NCBI GenBank assembly: GCA_016787105.1
Contig: JAEUVI010000013.1
Coordinates: 1 to 9,807, forward strand
Direction: 5' to 3'
DNA length: 9,807 nt
Origin: Chitinophagaceae bacterium
Lineage (GTDB): Bacteria > Bacteroidota > Bacteroidia > Chitinophagales > Chitinophagaceae
A model generated the notes under the pieces. The model ran no database searches. It was not told the DNA's origin and was given only the letters and a program-made list of their open reading frames with translations. Below are positions 1 to 6,532 of this stretch, in pieces. Every line of letters begins with the position of its first letter. Position 1 is the stretch's first letter. Both the position numbers and the translations under genes were made by a program.

Positions 1-1
1 C

Positions 2-244
2 TTTTTAAATAAGTATAAAGATATTATTAAGATACCCTTCATTATGGGCGTTGGAGGTTCGTTTGATGTTATTTCGGGTAAAACTAAGAGAGCGCCTATC
101 TGGATGCAGAGGGCAGGCCTGGAATGGTTTTTTCGTGTAATGCAAGAGCCAAGAAGATTGTGGAAGCGGTATCTGGTTACAAACACGGTATTTATATACC
201 TTATTGTGAAGGAAAAATTTTCGCTTAAAAAAGAAAAAAAGTAA
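2..244 (+). CDS. WecG/TagA/CpsF-family glycosyltransferase, C-terminal fragment (5' end outside window)
   Basis: The reading frame is open from base 2 with no start before the edge, so this is the last 80 residues of a longer protein; the internal ATG at 44 lies inside the conserved core and is not a real start. Visible residues 16-32 form the GVGGSFDVxxGxxxRAP signature of GT26 enzymes (WecG, TagA, CpsF), followed by the LEW..R..QEPRRLWKRY block at about 40-57. In this family the enzymes transfer ManNAc or ManNAcA (or related sugars) to a polyprenyl-diphosphate-linked sugar at the inner face of the cytoplasmic membrane. In TagA the arginine-rich C-terminal appendage helps membrane association and catalysis, and the basic tail here (R45, R51, R52, K55, R56) fits that. 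The stop is two bases before wecB, which would supply UDP-ManNAc, so the pair is very likely co-transcribed. The exact donor and acceptor cannot be told from the fragment. Confidence 0.9.
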   Translation, partial: FLNKYKDIIKIPFIMGVGGSFDVISGKTKRAPIWMQRAGLEWFFRVMQEPRRLWKRYLVTNTVFIYLIVKEKFSLKKEKK

Positions 245-246
245 AC

Positions 247-1335
247 ATGTTAGTAACAATTGTTGCAGGTGCGAGACCAAATTTTATGAAAATCTCGCCG
301 ATTATTAAAGCTATCAAACTGCAGCAAGCCGAAGGTCATGATATTCATTACCGTCTTGTTCATACGGGTCAGCATTATGATAAAAAAATGAGCGCTGATT
401 TTTTTGAACAATTGGGCATTCCGGAACCGGACGCAAACCTGGAAGCAGGTGGAGGCTCACAGGCTGAGCAAACTGCTGCTATTATGGTGCGCTTCGAGAA
501 AGATTTGATAGAACATAAGCCATCAGTTGTGTTGGTGGTTGGAGATGTAACTTCAACAATGGCCTGTACTATCACTTCAAAAAAACTATGCATACCAGTA
601 GTGCATGTAGAAGCAGGTATTCGTTCGGGCGATATGACCATGCCTGAGGAAATTAACCGTATAGTAACTGATTCTATATGCGATCATTTTTTTACAACGA
701 GTGATGTAGCAAATAACTTTTTGAGAAAATCAGGAGTTGAAGACTCACGCATTCACTTCGTAGGAAATACGATGATTGATACACTTTTACAAAACCTTGA
801 TCGGCTGCAGCAACCAGATTGCTGGAACAGCTTTTCGTTAAAGGAAAAAGATTATTTCCTCGTCACACTGCATCGCCCCGTAAATGTTGATGATCCAGCT
901 AATTTGAAAAAATTATTAGATACAACATTGGATGTAACAGAAACATATAAAATTGTATTTCCTGTACACCCGCGTACAAAAAAAATACTGGAAACTATAA
1001 ATTATCAGCATGAAAGGTTGTTTCAGATAGACCCACTCGGCTACCTGGAATTTATTTACCTCGTAAAGAATGCTAAAGCAGTGATTACGGACTCTGGTGG
1101 AATAACAGAAGAGGCAACCGTTTTAGGAGTTCCATGTCTGACCTTGAGAAACTCAACAGAAAGGCCGGAAACTATAACCCTGGGCACAAATGAACTTGTA
1201 GGGGTAAATCCTGAAAACCTCAAGCCTTACCTTCAAAAAGTAACAAATGGCAATTGGAAGAAAGGTGGTGTGCCGCCTTTGTGGGATGGAAATACATCAG
1301 GCAGAATTGTTGAAATACTGATGAAATTGTATTAA
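247..1335 (+). CDS. wecB: UDP-N-acetylglucosamine 2-epimerase, non-hydrolysing
   Basis: A cytosolic GT-B-fold enzyme that interconverts UDP-GlcNAc and UDP-ManNAc, the activated sugar for ManNAc- or ManNAcA-containing surface glycans. The length (362 aa) is normal for the family. The N-terminal AGARPNFMK motif carries R10. VGDVTST (98-104) carries D100, VEAGIRS (121-127) carries E122, and PEEINR (133-138) carries E134/E135; these match the conserved acidic residues of E. coli WecB. TLHR (207-210) carries the conserved H209, but the following residues are PVNVD rather than the REN type, a subclade variant. HPRT (241-244) and DSGGITEE (282-289) form the C-terminal UDP-binding part. The ATG at 247 sits two bases after the stop of the WecG-like gene, and the first residues already form the first beta strand, so the start is secure. 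No WecC-type dehydrogenase is in the window, so whether ManNAc or ManNAcA is the final sugar is open. Confidence 0.95.
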   Translation: MLVTIVAGARPNFMKISPIIKAIKLQQAEGHDIHYRLVHTGQHYDKKMSADFFEQLGIPEPDANLEAGGGSQAEQTAAIMVRFEKDLIEHKPSVVLVVGDVTSTMACTITSKKLCIPVVHVEAGIRSGDMTMPEEINRIVTDSICDHFFTTSDVANNFLRKSGVEDSRIHFVGNTMIDTLLQNLDRLQQPDCWNSFSLKEKDYFLVTLHRPVNVDDPANLKKLLDTTLDVTETYKIVFPVHPRTKKILETINYQHERLFQIDPLGYLEFIYLVKNAKAVITDSGGITEEATVLGVPCLTLRNSTERPETITLGTNELVGVNPENLKPYLQKVTNGNWKKGGVPPLWDGNTSGRIVEILMKLY

Positions 1336-1458
1336 TAGAATAATTTTCTTTAAATTGTCACTTAAGTTATTCTTATAGTTGCAGCCAAATGAAATGCCAC
1401 GCTTTTAATTATTTTAAGAGAGTTTAGCGATTGATGAACATTCGATAATAACCCTACT

Positions 1459-2850
1459 ATGAACAGGCGTTTTCTTCAGTTTTTGCAACTAACATTGGTG
1501 AGTCTTGACTTACTGATTTTGAATGCGATTTATCTCATGGTGAGGCTCTTTCTTCACAATCGTATTGGTGACGAAAATTTCATGCTTTATTTTCAGTATT
1601 GGGCCATACTGAACAGTTGTTGGATTATTCTGAGCTGGATTGGTAAGGTCTATTCATCAGGAAGTATTCTTTCCTTTGAGTCTTTTACAAAACGCACTAT
1701 GCGTATCTATGTTATTTGGGTGCTGTCTATATTTTTTTATCTTTTTCTTTCACATAAACTCACCTTGTCCCGGTTATTTGTTACTTCTACCTGTATTGCA
1801 TTTGGCGTAGGCTTGCTTATCAACCGTTTCGCATACATCGGTATCCGGGACTACTTCCGCAACAGCGATAATTTTGGAAAAAAGATTGTAATACTCGGCT
1901 ACAATGATATCGCGAAAAAACTCGCATCATACCTGGAACAGGAAGGTATAAATATGAAAGTGCTGGGCTTTGCAGAAGATTTTGAGAAAGTAACCGAGCT
2001 GTCGCACTATCCAATACTTTCCGGTGTGAATGAGTCCCTGGAGATATCCAAGAAGCTGCAGGTAAATGAAATTTTTTCTACCATTACTCCAGAGCAGGAT
2101 AACAATATTTATAACCTGATGAAAGAGGCGGAAGCAGAATGTATCCGCTTCAGGATTGTTCCGGATCTCTCATCTTTTATCAGGCGCCCTGTGCATATTG
2201 ACTACCTGCGTGACATTCCTATCATTTCTCTCAGGAGTGAACCATTAGATGATGTAGCAAACAGGATTAATAAAAGAGCATTTGATGTTGCAATATCAAT
2301 ACTTGTTATTGTTTTTATTTTATCATGGCTGATTCCTATCATAAGTATTTTCATCTTGCTTGAGTCGAGAGGGCCTGTATTCTTTGTACAGCAACGTACA
2401 GGTAAAGACAATAAACCTTTTGGCTGTATTAAGTTCCGTAGCATGAAGGTGAATAAGGATGCAAATACCATGCAGGCATCGCGTGGTGATGCACGTATAA
2501 CAAGGGTCGGAAGGTTTCTACGCAGATCAAACCTTGACGAGTTTCCGCAGTTTATAAATGTATTAATGGGCGATATGAGTGTTGTTGGCCCGCGTCCGCA
2601 CATGCTGAAACATACAGATGATTACTCAAAATTGATTAATCAATACATGGTCCGCCAGTTTTTGAAACCGGGCATTACCGGATGGGCGCAGGTAAACGGA
2701 TATCGAGGCGAAACAAAAGATCTGCAGCAAATGAAAGGCCGTGTAGAGTACGACTTGTGGTATATGGAAAACTGGAGCGTGTGGCTTGATATAAAAATTA
2801 TGTTCCTTACTGTTTATAATGTTTTCAGGGGAGAGCCTAATGCGTTTTAA
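1459..2850 (+). CDS. Undecaprenyl-phosphate sugar-1-phosphate transferase (WcaJ-type initiating enzyme)
   Basis: An initiating enzyme for exopolysaccharide or capsule synthesis that transfers a sugar 1-phosphate (often glucose) from a UDP-sugar to undecaprenyl phosphate. The 463-aa length and layout are typical of the large polyprenyl phosphoglycosyl transferases. There are four N-terminal hydrophobic helices (about 10-31, 44-62, 81-98, 104-125), a soluble CoA-binding-like Rossmann region (about 139-250, with VILGYNDIA near 144-152), a membrane helix (about 276-301), and then the PF02397 catalytic domain. Key catalytic features are ES at 302-303, QQRTGK (311-316), KFRSM (325-329), the acidic pair D360-E361 in LDEFPQF, VGPRP (376-380) and PGITGWAQVNGYRG (404-417). 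It lies 123 bp downstream of wecB in the same direction and probably closes the polysaccharide locus, because the next genes are metabolic. The sugar specificity (glucose or another hexose) cannot be read from sequence alone. Confidence 0.93.
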   Translation: MNRRFLQFLQLTLVSLDLLILNAIYLMVRLFLHNRIGDENFMLYFQYWAILNSCWIILSWIGKVYSSGSILSFESFTKRTMRIYVIWVLSIFFYLFLSHKLTLSRLFVTSTCIAFGVGLLINRFAYIGIRDYFRNSDNFGKKIVILGYNDIAKKLASYLEQEGINMKVLGFAEDFEKVTELSHYPILSGVNESLEISKKLQVNEIFSTITPEQDNNIYNLMKEAEAECIRFRIVPDLSSFIRRPVHIDYLRDIPIISLRSEPLDDVANRINKRAFDVAISILVIVFILSWLIPIISIFILLESRGPVFFVQQRTGKDNKPFGCIKFRSMKVNKDANTMQASRGDARITRVGRFLRRSNLDEFPQFINVLMGDMSVVGPRPHMLKHTDDYSKLINQYMVRQFLKPGITGWAQVNGYRGETKDLQQMKGRVEYDLWYMENWSVWLDIKIMFLTVYNVFRGEPNAF

Positions 2851-2992
2851 TTTGGGCTTGCTGATATCTGAATAGAAACTCTCACACTGGAATAAATTTC
2901 CCTGAATTCTTTTGTAGTGTAATTTTCTTCTTTTTAAAAACCCTGTTGAATTTTGGAGTGTTATTAAGGCTGTAACATTCTTGAAAAGCACA

Positions 2993-3014
2993 TAATAATA
3001 TTGGGATATTATTA
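2993..3014. repeat. AT-rich perfect inverted repeat upstream of the alditol-oxidase-like gene
   Basis: TAATAATAT (2993-3001) and ATATTATTA (3006-3014) are exact reverse complements separated by a 4-base spacer, TGGG. It lies 30 bp before the start codon at 3044 and overlaps the candidate -33 element. It may be an operator for a dimeric regulator, or a weak hairpin. Low sequence complexity makes a chance origin possible. Confidence 0.5.
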
Positions 3015-3029
3015 AACTATCTAACTTTA
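3000..3029 (+). promoter_or_regulatory. Candidate Bacteroidota-type promoter for the alditol-oxidase/aldo-keto reductase unit
   Basis: ATTG at 3000-3003 resembles the -33 TTTG element, and TAACTTTA at 3022-3029 matches the -7 consensus TAnnTTTG at all but the last defined base. The spacer is 18 bp, slightly shorter than the usual 19-21. The implied transcript would start near 3033-3036 and have a very short leader before the ATG at 3044, which lowers confidence. No Shine-Dalgarno sequence is visible. Confidence 0.35.
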
Positions 3030-3043
3030 GATAAACGATTGCT

Positions 3044-4387
3044 ATGGAAAAAAGGACTTTTCTGAAAATTTCTTCTGTATTACTCGGTGGTACTGTACTT
3101 TCGCCAATGATCAGTTGCAAGCAAGTAGAAAAACAAAAGAACTGGGCAGGTAACCTGGAGTATAGCACAAACAATTTCTACTATCCGAAGACAACAGAAG
3201 AAGTCCAGGATTTTATAAAGAATAATAGGAAACTGAGAATACTTGGTACAAAGCATTCCTTCAATACAATTGCTGATAGTAAGAATAATCTTCTTTCTCT
3301 CAAAAATTTCGATAAAGTAGAATCATTAAATAAAGAAGCAAAAACAGTAACTGTTGGTGCAGGGGTCCGCTATGGACAATTGGCCGAGTATCTGCAGGCG
3401 AATGGCTTTGCTTTGCATAATCTTGCTTCACTCCCGCATATTTCTGTAGCTGGTGCATGCGCAACAGCTACACATGGCTCCGGTGTTAAAAGCGGGAACC
3501 TTGCAACAGCCGTTTCCGGAATGGAAATAGTAACTGCATCGGGTGAAATAATTAAACTATCAAAAGAAAAAGATACTGAACAGTTTAATGCAGCTGTTGT
3601 TGGATTAGGTGCATTTGGGGCTGTTACAAAGGTTACATTGAATATTCAACCTACATATGAAGTGCGGCAGGATGTGTATTTAAATCTTCCGCAACAACAA
3701 CTGGAAAAGTCGTTTAACGAAATCATGTCTGCAGGGTATAGTGTAAGCTTGTTTTATGACTGGAAAACCGAAATGATAAACCAGGTATGGATTAAAAGCC
3801 GCATGGATGAAAATCTTTCCTTTACTCCCGGTTCAGATTTTTTTGGTGCCAAACCTGCAACAAGGAACGTACACCCGATTATCGAATTATCAGCTGTGAA
3901 TTGTACCGATCAGATGGGCGTACCGGGTCCGTGGCATGAGCGTCTACCACATTTTAAAATGAATTTTACACCCAGTAGCGGCGCTGAATTGCAAACGGAA
4001 TATTTTATTCCGAGAGAAAATGCATATGAAGCCATACAAGCTGTGTATGGTTTGCGTGAACATATTTCACCTCATTTATTTATTACTGAGATACGAACAA
4101 TTGCTGCCGATGATCTATGGCTAAGTACTGCATATAAAAGAGATGCTGTTTCCATTCATTTTACGTGGAAGCAGGAAACAGAAGCTGTGCAAAAAGCAAT
4201 GCCGCTGATTGAAGAAAAACTGGCGCCATTTAATGTGCGGCCTCATTGGGCTAAATTGTTTACTATTTCACCTTCAGTTTTGCAATCACGTTATGAGAAA
4301 ATGGCCGATTTCAAAAGCATGATTACAAAGTATGATCCTGATGGAAAATTCAGGAATGAATTTATTGATAAAAACATTTTCGGATAG
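3044..4387 (+). CDS. AldO-like alditol oxidase, FAD-binding exported lipoprotein (D-arabinono-lactone oxidase superfamily)
   Basis: A VAO-type flavoprotein, 447 aa, with an N-terminal FAD-binding domain and a C-terminal substrate domain. It matches Streptomyces alditol oxidase block by block: NWAGN (33-37), ILGTKHSFN (66-74) with H71 at the covalent-FAD histidine, ASLPHISVAG (128-137) with S129, THGSG (143-147), AVNCT...GVPGPWHERLPHF (284-304), TPSSGAELQTEY (309-320), EIRT (349-352), HFTW (372-375) and RPHWAK (399-404). S129, E349, R351, T374 and K404 correspond to the polyol-binding and catalytic residues S106, E320, R322, T345 and K375 of AldO, so oxidation of xylitol, sorbitol or glycerol with release of H2O2 is a reasonable expectation. 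Unlike AldO, it has about 25 extra N-terminal residues: KRTFLK (3-8), a hydrophobic stretch, and a lipobox-like MISC with C25. This suggests Tat-like export and lipid anchoring. An L-gulono- or arabinono-lactone oxidase role is the main alternative. Confidence 0.88.
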   Translation: MEKRTFLKISSVLLGGTVLSPMISCKQVEKQKNWAGNLEYSTNNFYYPKTTEEVQDFIKNNRKLRILGTKHSFNTIADSKNNLLSLKNFDKVESLNKEAKTVTVGAGVRYGQLAEYLQANGFALHNLASLPHISVAGACATATHGSGVKSGNLATAVSGMEIVTASGEIIKLSKEKDTEQFNAAVVGLGAFGAVTKVTLNIQPTYEVRQDVYLNLPQQQLEKSFNEIMSAGYSVSLFYDWKTEMINQVWIKSRMDENLSFTPGSDFFGAKPATRNVHPIIELSAVNCTDQMGVPGPWHERLPHFKMNFTPSSGAELQTEYFIPRENAYEAIQAVYGLREHISPHLFITEIRTIAADDLWLSTAYKRDAVSIHFTWKQETEAVQKAMPLIEEKLAPFNVRPHWAKLFTISPSVLQSRYEKMADFKSMITKYDPDGKFRNEFIDKNIFG

Positions 4388-4411
4388 CGTTATCATTCTC
4401 AAAAGTTTTTT

Positions 4412-5407
4412 ATGAATTACATGCCTTCAGTTTTACGGTATAATAACATGAAGTATAACCGCTGTGGAAATAGTGGCCTGCAATTGCCTGCTGTTTCATT
4501 GGGATTGTGGCACAACTTCGGCGGTGTAGACGTTTTTGAAAACGGAAGAAAAATAATCCGCCAAGCTTTTGACAACGGTATTACGCATATTGATTTGGCA
4601 AATAACTATGGCCCACCACCCGGATCGGCAGAAGAAAATTTTGGCACGATACTGAAAAAGGATTTTACAGGTTCGTTACGCGACGAGTTGATTATCTCAA
4701 GCAAGGCAGGTTACCTGATGTGGCCCGGCCCATACGGTGAATGGGGTTCCCGGAAATATTTAATTGCAAGTGCTGATCAGAGTTTGAAAAGAATGGGATT
4801 GGACTATGTAGATATCTTTTATTCGCATCGTCCCGATCCTAATACTCCGTTAGAAGAAACGATGGGTGCATTAGATACCATTGTAAAAAGTGGTAAGGCA
4901 TTGTATGCAGGTATTTCCAACTACCAGGCGTCCGAAGCAAAAAAGGCAATTGAAATTCTAAAAAGCCTTGGTACGCCTTGTTTGATTCATCAACCAAAGT
5001 ATTCCATGTTCGAGCGTTGGGTAGAAAACGGATTGCTGGATGTGTTGGGTGAATCGGGAGTAGGATGTATCCCATTTTCTCCGCTGGCTCAGGGGCTGCT
5101 GACTGACAGGTACCTGAAAGGAATACCAAAAGATTCAAGGGCGGCGAAAGCGCATGGCTTTTTGCAAACAAATGAAATAACTCCTGAAAAACTGGATAAG
5201 ATTATAAAACTGAATGCTATTGCATCGAGAAGAAACCAATCGCTTTCTCAAATGGCTTTATCATGGTTGTTGAAAGACAAACGTATTACTTCTGTATTAA
5301 TAGGAGTGAGTTCTGTTGAACAATTGGATAATAATCTTGCAGCACTTAATAACCTGGATTATTCAAGTGATGAATTAGCAGAAATAGAAACTATTTTAAA
5401 AAACTGA
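4412..5407 (+). CDS. yghZ: Aldo/keto reductase, YghZ-type (L-glyceraldehyde 3-phosphate reductase family)
   Basis: A cytosolic NADPH-dependent (beta/alpha)8-barrel reductase of the AKR14/YghZ group. E. coli YghZ reduces L-glyceraldehyde 3-phosphate to glycerol 3-phosphate and also methylglyoxal. The catalytic tetrad is visible: D61 and Y66 in HIDLANNYGPPPGSAEENF (59-77), K98 in ISSKAGY, and H139 in DIFYSHR. WPGPYG (104-109), LIHQPKYSMF (191-200), PFSPLAQGLLT (221-231) and ALSWLLKD (282-289) are also strongly YghZ-like. The start at 4412 is preferred over ATGs at 4421 and 4448 because its N-terminus aligns residue for residue with E. coli YghZ. At 331 aa it is slightly shorter than YghZ (346 aa), lacking the C-terminal tail. 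It begins 24 bp after the alditol-oxidase-like gene, so co-transcription is likely. Its 3' end overlaps the convergent FAD oxidoreductase gene by 17 bp. Confidence 0.92.
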   Translation: MNYMPSVLRYNNMKYNRCGNSGLQLPAVSLGLWHNFGGVDVFENGRKIIRQAFDNGITHIDLANNYGPPPGSAEENFGTILKKDFTGSLRDELIISSKAGYLMWPGPYGEWGSRKYLIASADQSLKRMGLDYVDIFYSHRPDPNTPLEETMGALDTIVKSGKALYAGISNYQASEAKKAIEILKSLGTPCLIHQPKYSMFERWVENGLLDVLGESGVGCIPFSPLAQGLLTDRYLKGIPKDSRAAKAHGFLQTNEITPEKLDKIIKLNAIASRRNQSLSQMALSWLLKDKRITSVLIGVSSVEQLDNNLAALNNLDYSSDELAEIETILKN

Positions 5408-6530
5408 CATATTTTTTGCTGATTACTTCTTCGCTGACTGCGAAGGATAAAGTCATACCGCCGCCACCATACCCGTTAATGATCGTTACTCCCTGTTCAG
5501 GATCTAGTATCAAATCGGTTTCTCCGTTTGTTAGTTTTGGGTAAATGCCATGCCAGCTTTGTGTAATAGCATTGTTGTTTAAATTGGTAAAACCCTTCAG
5601 GTATTCCAGTATCATGTCATTGATAAAACTTTTATCAAAAGGATCGGGAGTTAACCCATATTCATGCGAGTCGCCGACAGTTAACTCACCTGTTTCATTC
5701 TGCGATACCATTACATGAATGCCATACTTCAGGTGTTCCGGGTATTCATGCTCATATCTTTTTTTCAGTTTTTCCAAAGATGCCGCAGGCTTGAAACTGC
5801 TATAGTGTATCAATGATAATCCTCCACATAGTGCAGGACCGATACGCGATGAACCAGGCTGTGGGTTCATCCGCATCATTTGCAGTTTACATTTTGTAAG
5901 AGGAAGTGTGCTGAAAATTTCCGGGTATAGTGTTTCAAAATCCGCGCCATTACAAACGTATATTTCATCGGCTTCAAATGATTCCTTTCCTGCAAATACG
6001 GTAGGGTAAGCGATATCTGTTATCGCTTTTCCCCAGATAAATTCAACTCCAAATTTTTCTGTAAGCCATCCTGGTATTGCCGCAATAGCTTGTCTAGGGT
6101 CTATTATTATTTCGTTCGGGCTGTACATGCCACCGTGTAAATTATCTTTTCTTACAGCCGGAGATTTCTGTAATGTTTGTTCAACATTCAGAGCTGCGTA
6201 ATTGCGGTGAGGGTATAATGCTACAGCCTCCTGTAATACGTCCCATTCATCTTGTGACTGAGCTACCTGCAACGAACCTACTTCGTCGTGCCAGATCTTT
6301 GCTTCGGTGCAGATTTGCTTCCAGATACTTCTTGATGTTAATGCACGTTCGTATAGTTTACCGTCAGGTTGACCAATCAACCAAATCATTCCAAAGTTGC
6401 GGATAGAGGCTCCGGTTGCTTTCTGTGTGCGTTCTATTACTTTAACTTTATAGCCTCTTACTCCCAATGCCCTTGCTGTTGCCAACCCGGCAATGCCTGC
6501 ACCTATTACAATTGCTGTTTTTCTTGACAT
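5391..6530 (-). CDS. TIGR03364 (HpnW)-type FAD-dependent amine oxidoreductase
   Basis: A cytosolic DAO/GlyOx-fold flavoenzyme (PF01266), 379 aa, with no signal peptide. The N-terminus has the dinucleotide-binding GAGIAG (10-15) and the ribose-binding acidic residue E33 in KVIER. The ASIRNFGMIWLIGQPDG segment (41-57) is the feature I associate with TIGR03364, a clade linked by gene neighbourhood to phosphonatase-like enzymes and phosphonate transporters and proposed to oxidise aminophosphonates. DPRQAI (144-149), LTVGDSHEYG (283-292) and INGYGGGGMTLS (351-362) complete the FAD site. By family behaviour it should oxidise a primary or N-methyl amine to an imine/aldehyde with release of H2O2 or transfer of electrons. 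It is the last gene of the minus-strand operon, two bases after the transporter stop. The substrate is inferred; sarcosine or another small amino acid remains possible. Confidence 0.85.
   Translation of the reverse strand: MSRKTAIVIGAGIAGLATARALGVRGYKVKVIERTQKATGASIRNFGMIWLIGQPDGKLYERALTSRSIWKQICTEAKIWHDEVGSLQVAQSQDEWDVLQEAVALYPHRNYAALNVEQTLQKSPAVRKDNLHGGMYSPNEIIIDPRQAIAAIPGWLTEKFGVEFIWGKAITDIAYPTVFAGKESFEADEIYVCNGADFETLYPEIFSTLPLTKCKLQMMRMNPQPGSSRIGPALCGGLSLIHYSSFKPAASLEKLKKRYEHEYPEHLKYGIHVMVSQNETGELTVGDSHEYGLTPDPFDKSFINDMILEYLKGFTNLNNNAITQSWHGIYPKLTNGETDLILDPEQGVTIINGYGGGGMTLSFAVSEEVISKKYVSFLK
5429..5445. other. Short GC-containing hairpin at the convergent junction, possible weak terminator
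   Basis: CTTCGC (5429-5434) and GCGAAG (5440-5445) pair perfectly around a 5-base loop, and a G-T plus an A-T pair can extend the stem. It starts 22 bp after the aldo/keto reductase stop codon and lies inside the last codons of the opposite FAD oxidoreductase gene. On the plus strand no T-run follows. On the minus strand a run of six Ts follows only after about 27 bases. It could slow polymerase at the convergent junction, but a classical intrinsic terminator is not shown. Confidence 0.3.
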
Positions 6531-6532
6531 AG

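Noticed and set aside
44..46. ATG at 44 as the start of a small 66-aa gene
   Set aside because: The frame continues without a stop to the left edge, and the ATG sits inside the conserved core just before the GVGGSFD motif, so it is an internal methionine of a truncated WecG/TagA-family protein.
375..641. 88-aa minus-strand open frame inside wecB
   Set aside because: It lies wholly within the strongly conserved epimerase coding region and matches no family; a shadow frame.
1337..1373. AGAATAA / TTATTCT inverted repeat after wecB as a possible terminator
   Set aside because: The 7-bp arms are all but one A/T and are separated by a 23-base loop with no T-run after the right arm. This is not a stable terminator.
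1374..1381. TATAGTTG, a one-mismatch match to the TAnnTTTG -7 element before the WcaJ-type gene
   Set aside because: The nearest upstream TTG (1355-1357) is only 16 bp away, too close for a normal Bacteroidota promoter, and single near-matches are common in AT-rich DNA. An internal promoter in this 123-bp gap remains possible but is not supported.
2884..2935. ACACT / AGTGT pairing followed by a T-rich stretch after the WcaJ-type gene, as a terminator
   Set aside because: Only five pairs with a 27-base loop. The T-rich tract is suggestive but the stem is too weak to call.
2626..3174. 182-aa open frame on the minus strand spanning the gap between the WcaJ-type gene and the oxidase gene
   Set aside because: It overlaps the ends of two well-supported genes on the other strand, has no recognisable domain and shows low-complexity, non-protein-like composition in the gap. 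It is most likely an accidental frame.
4839..5171. 110-aa minus-strand open frame inside the aldo/keto reductase gene
   Set aside because: It lies wholly inside a highly conserved gene on the other strand and has no domain signal; a shadow frame.
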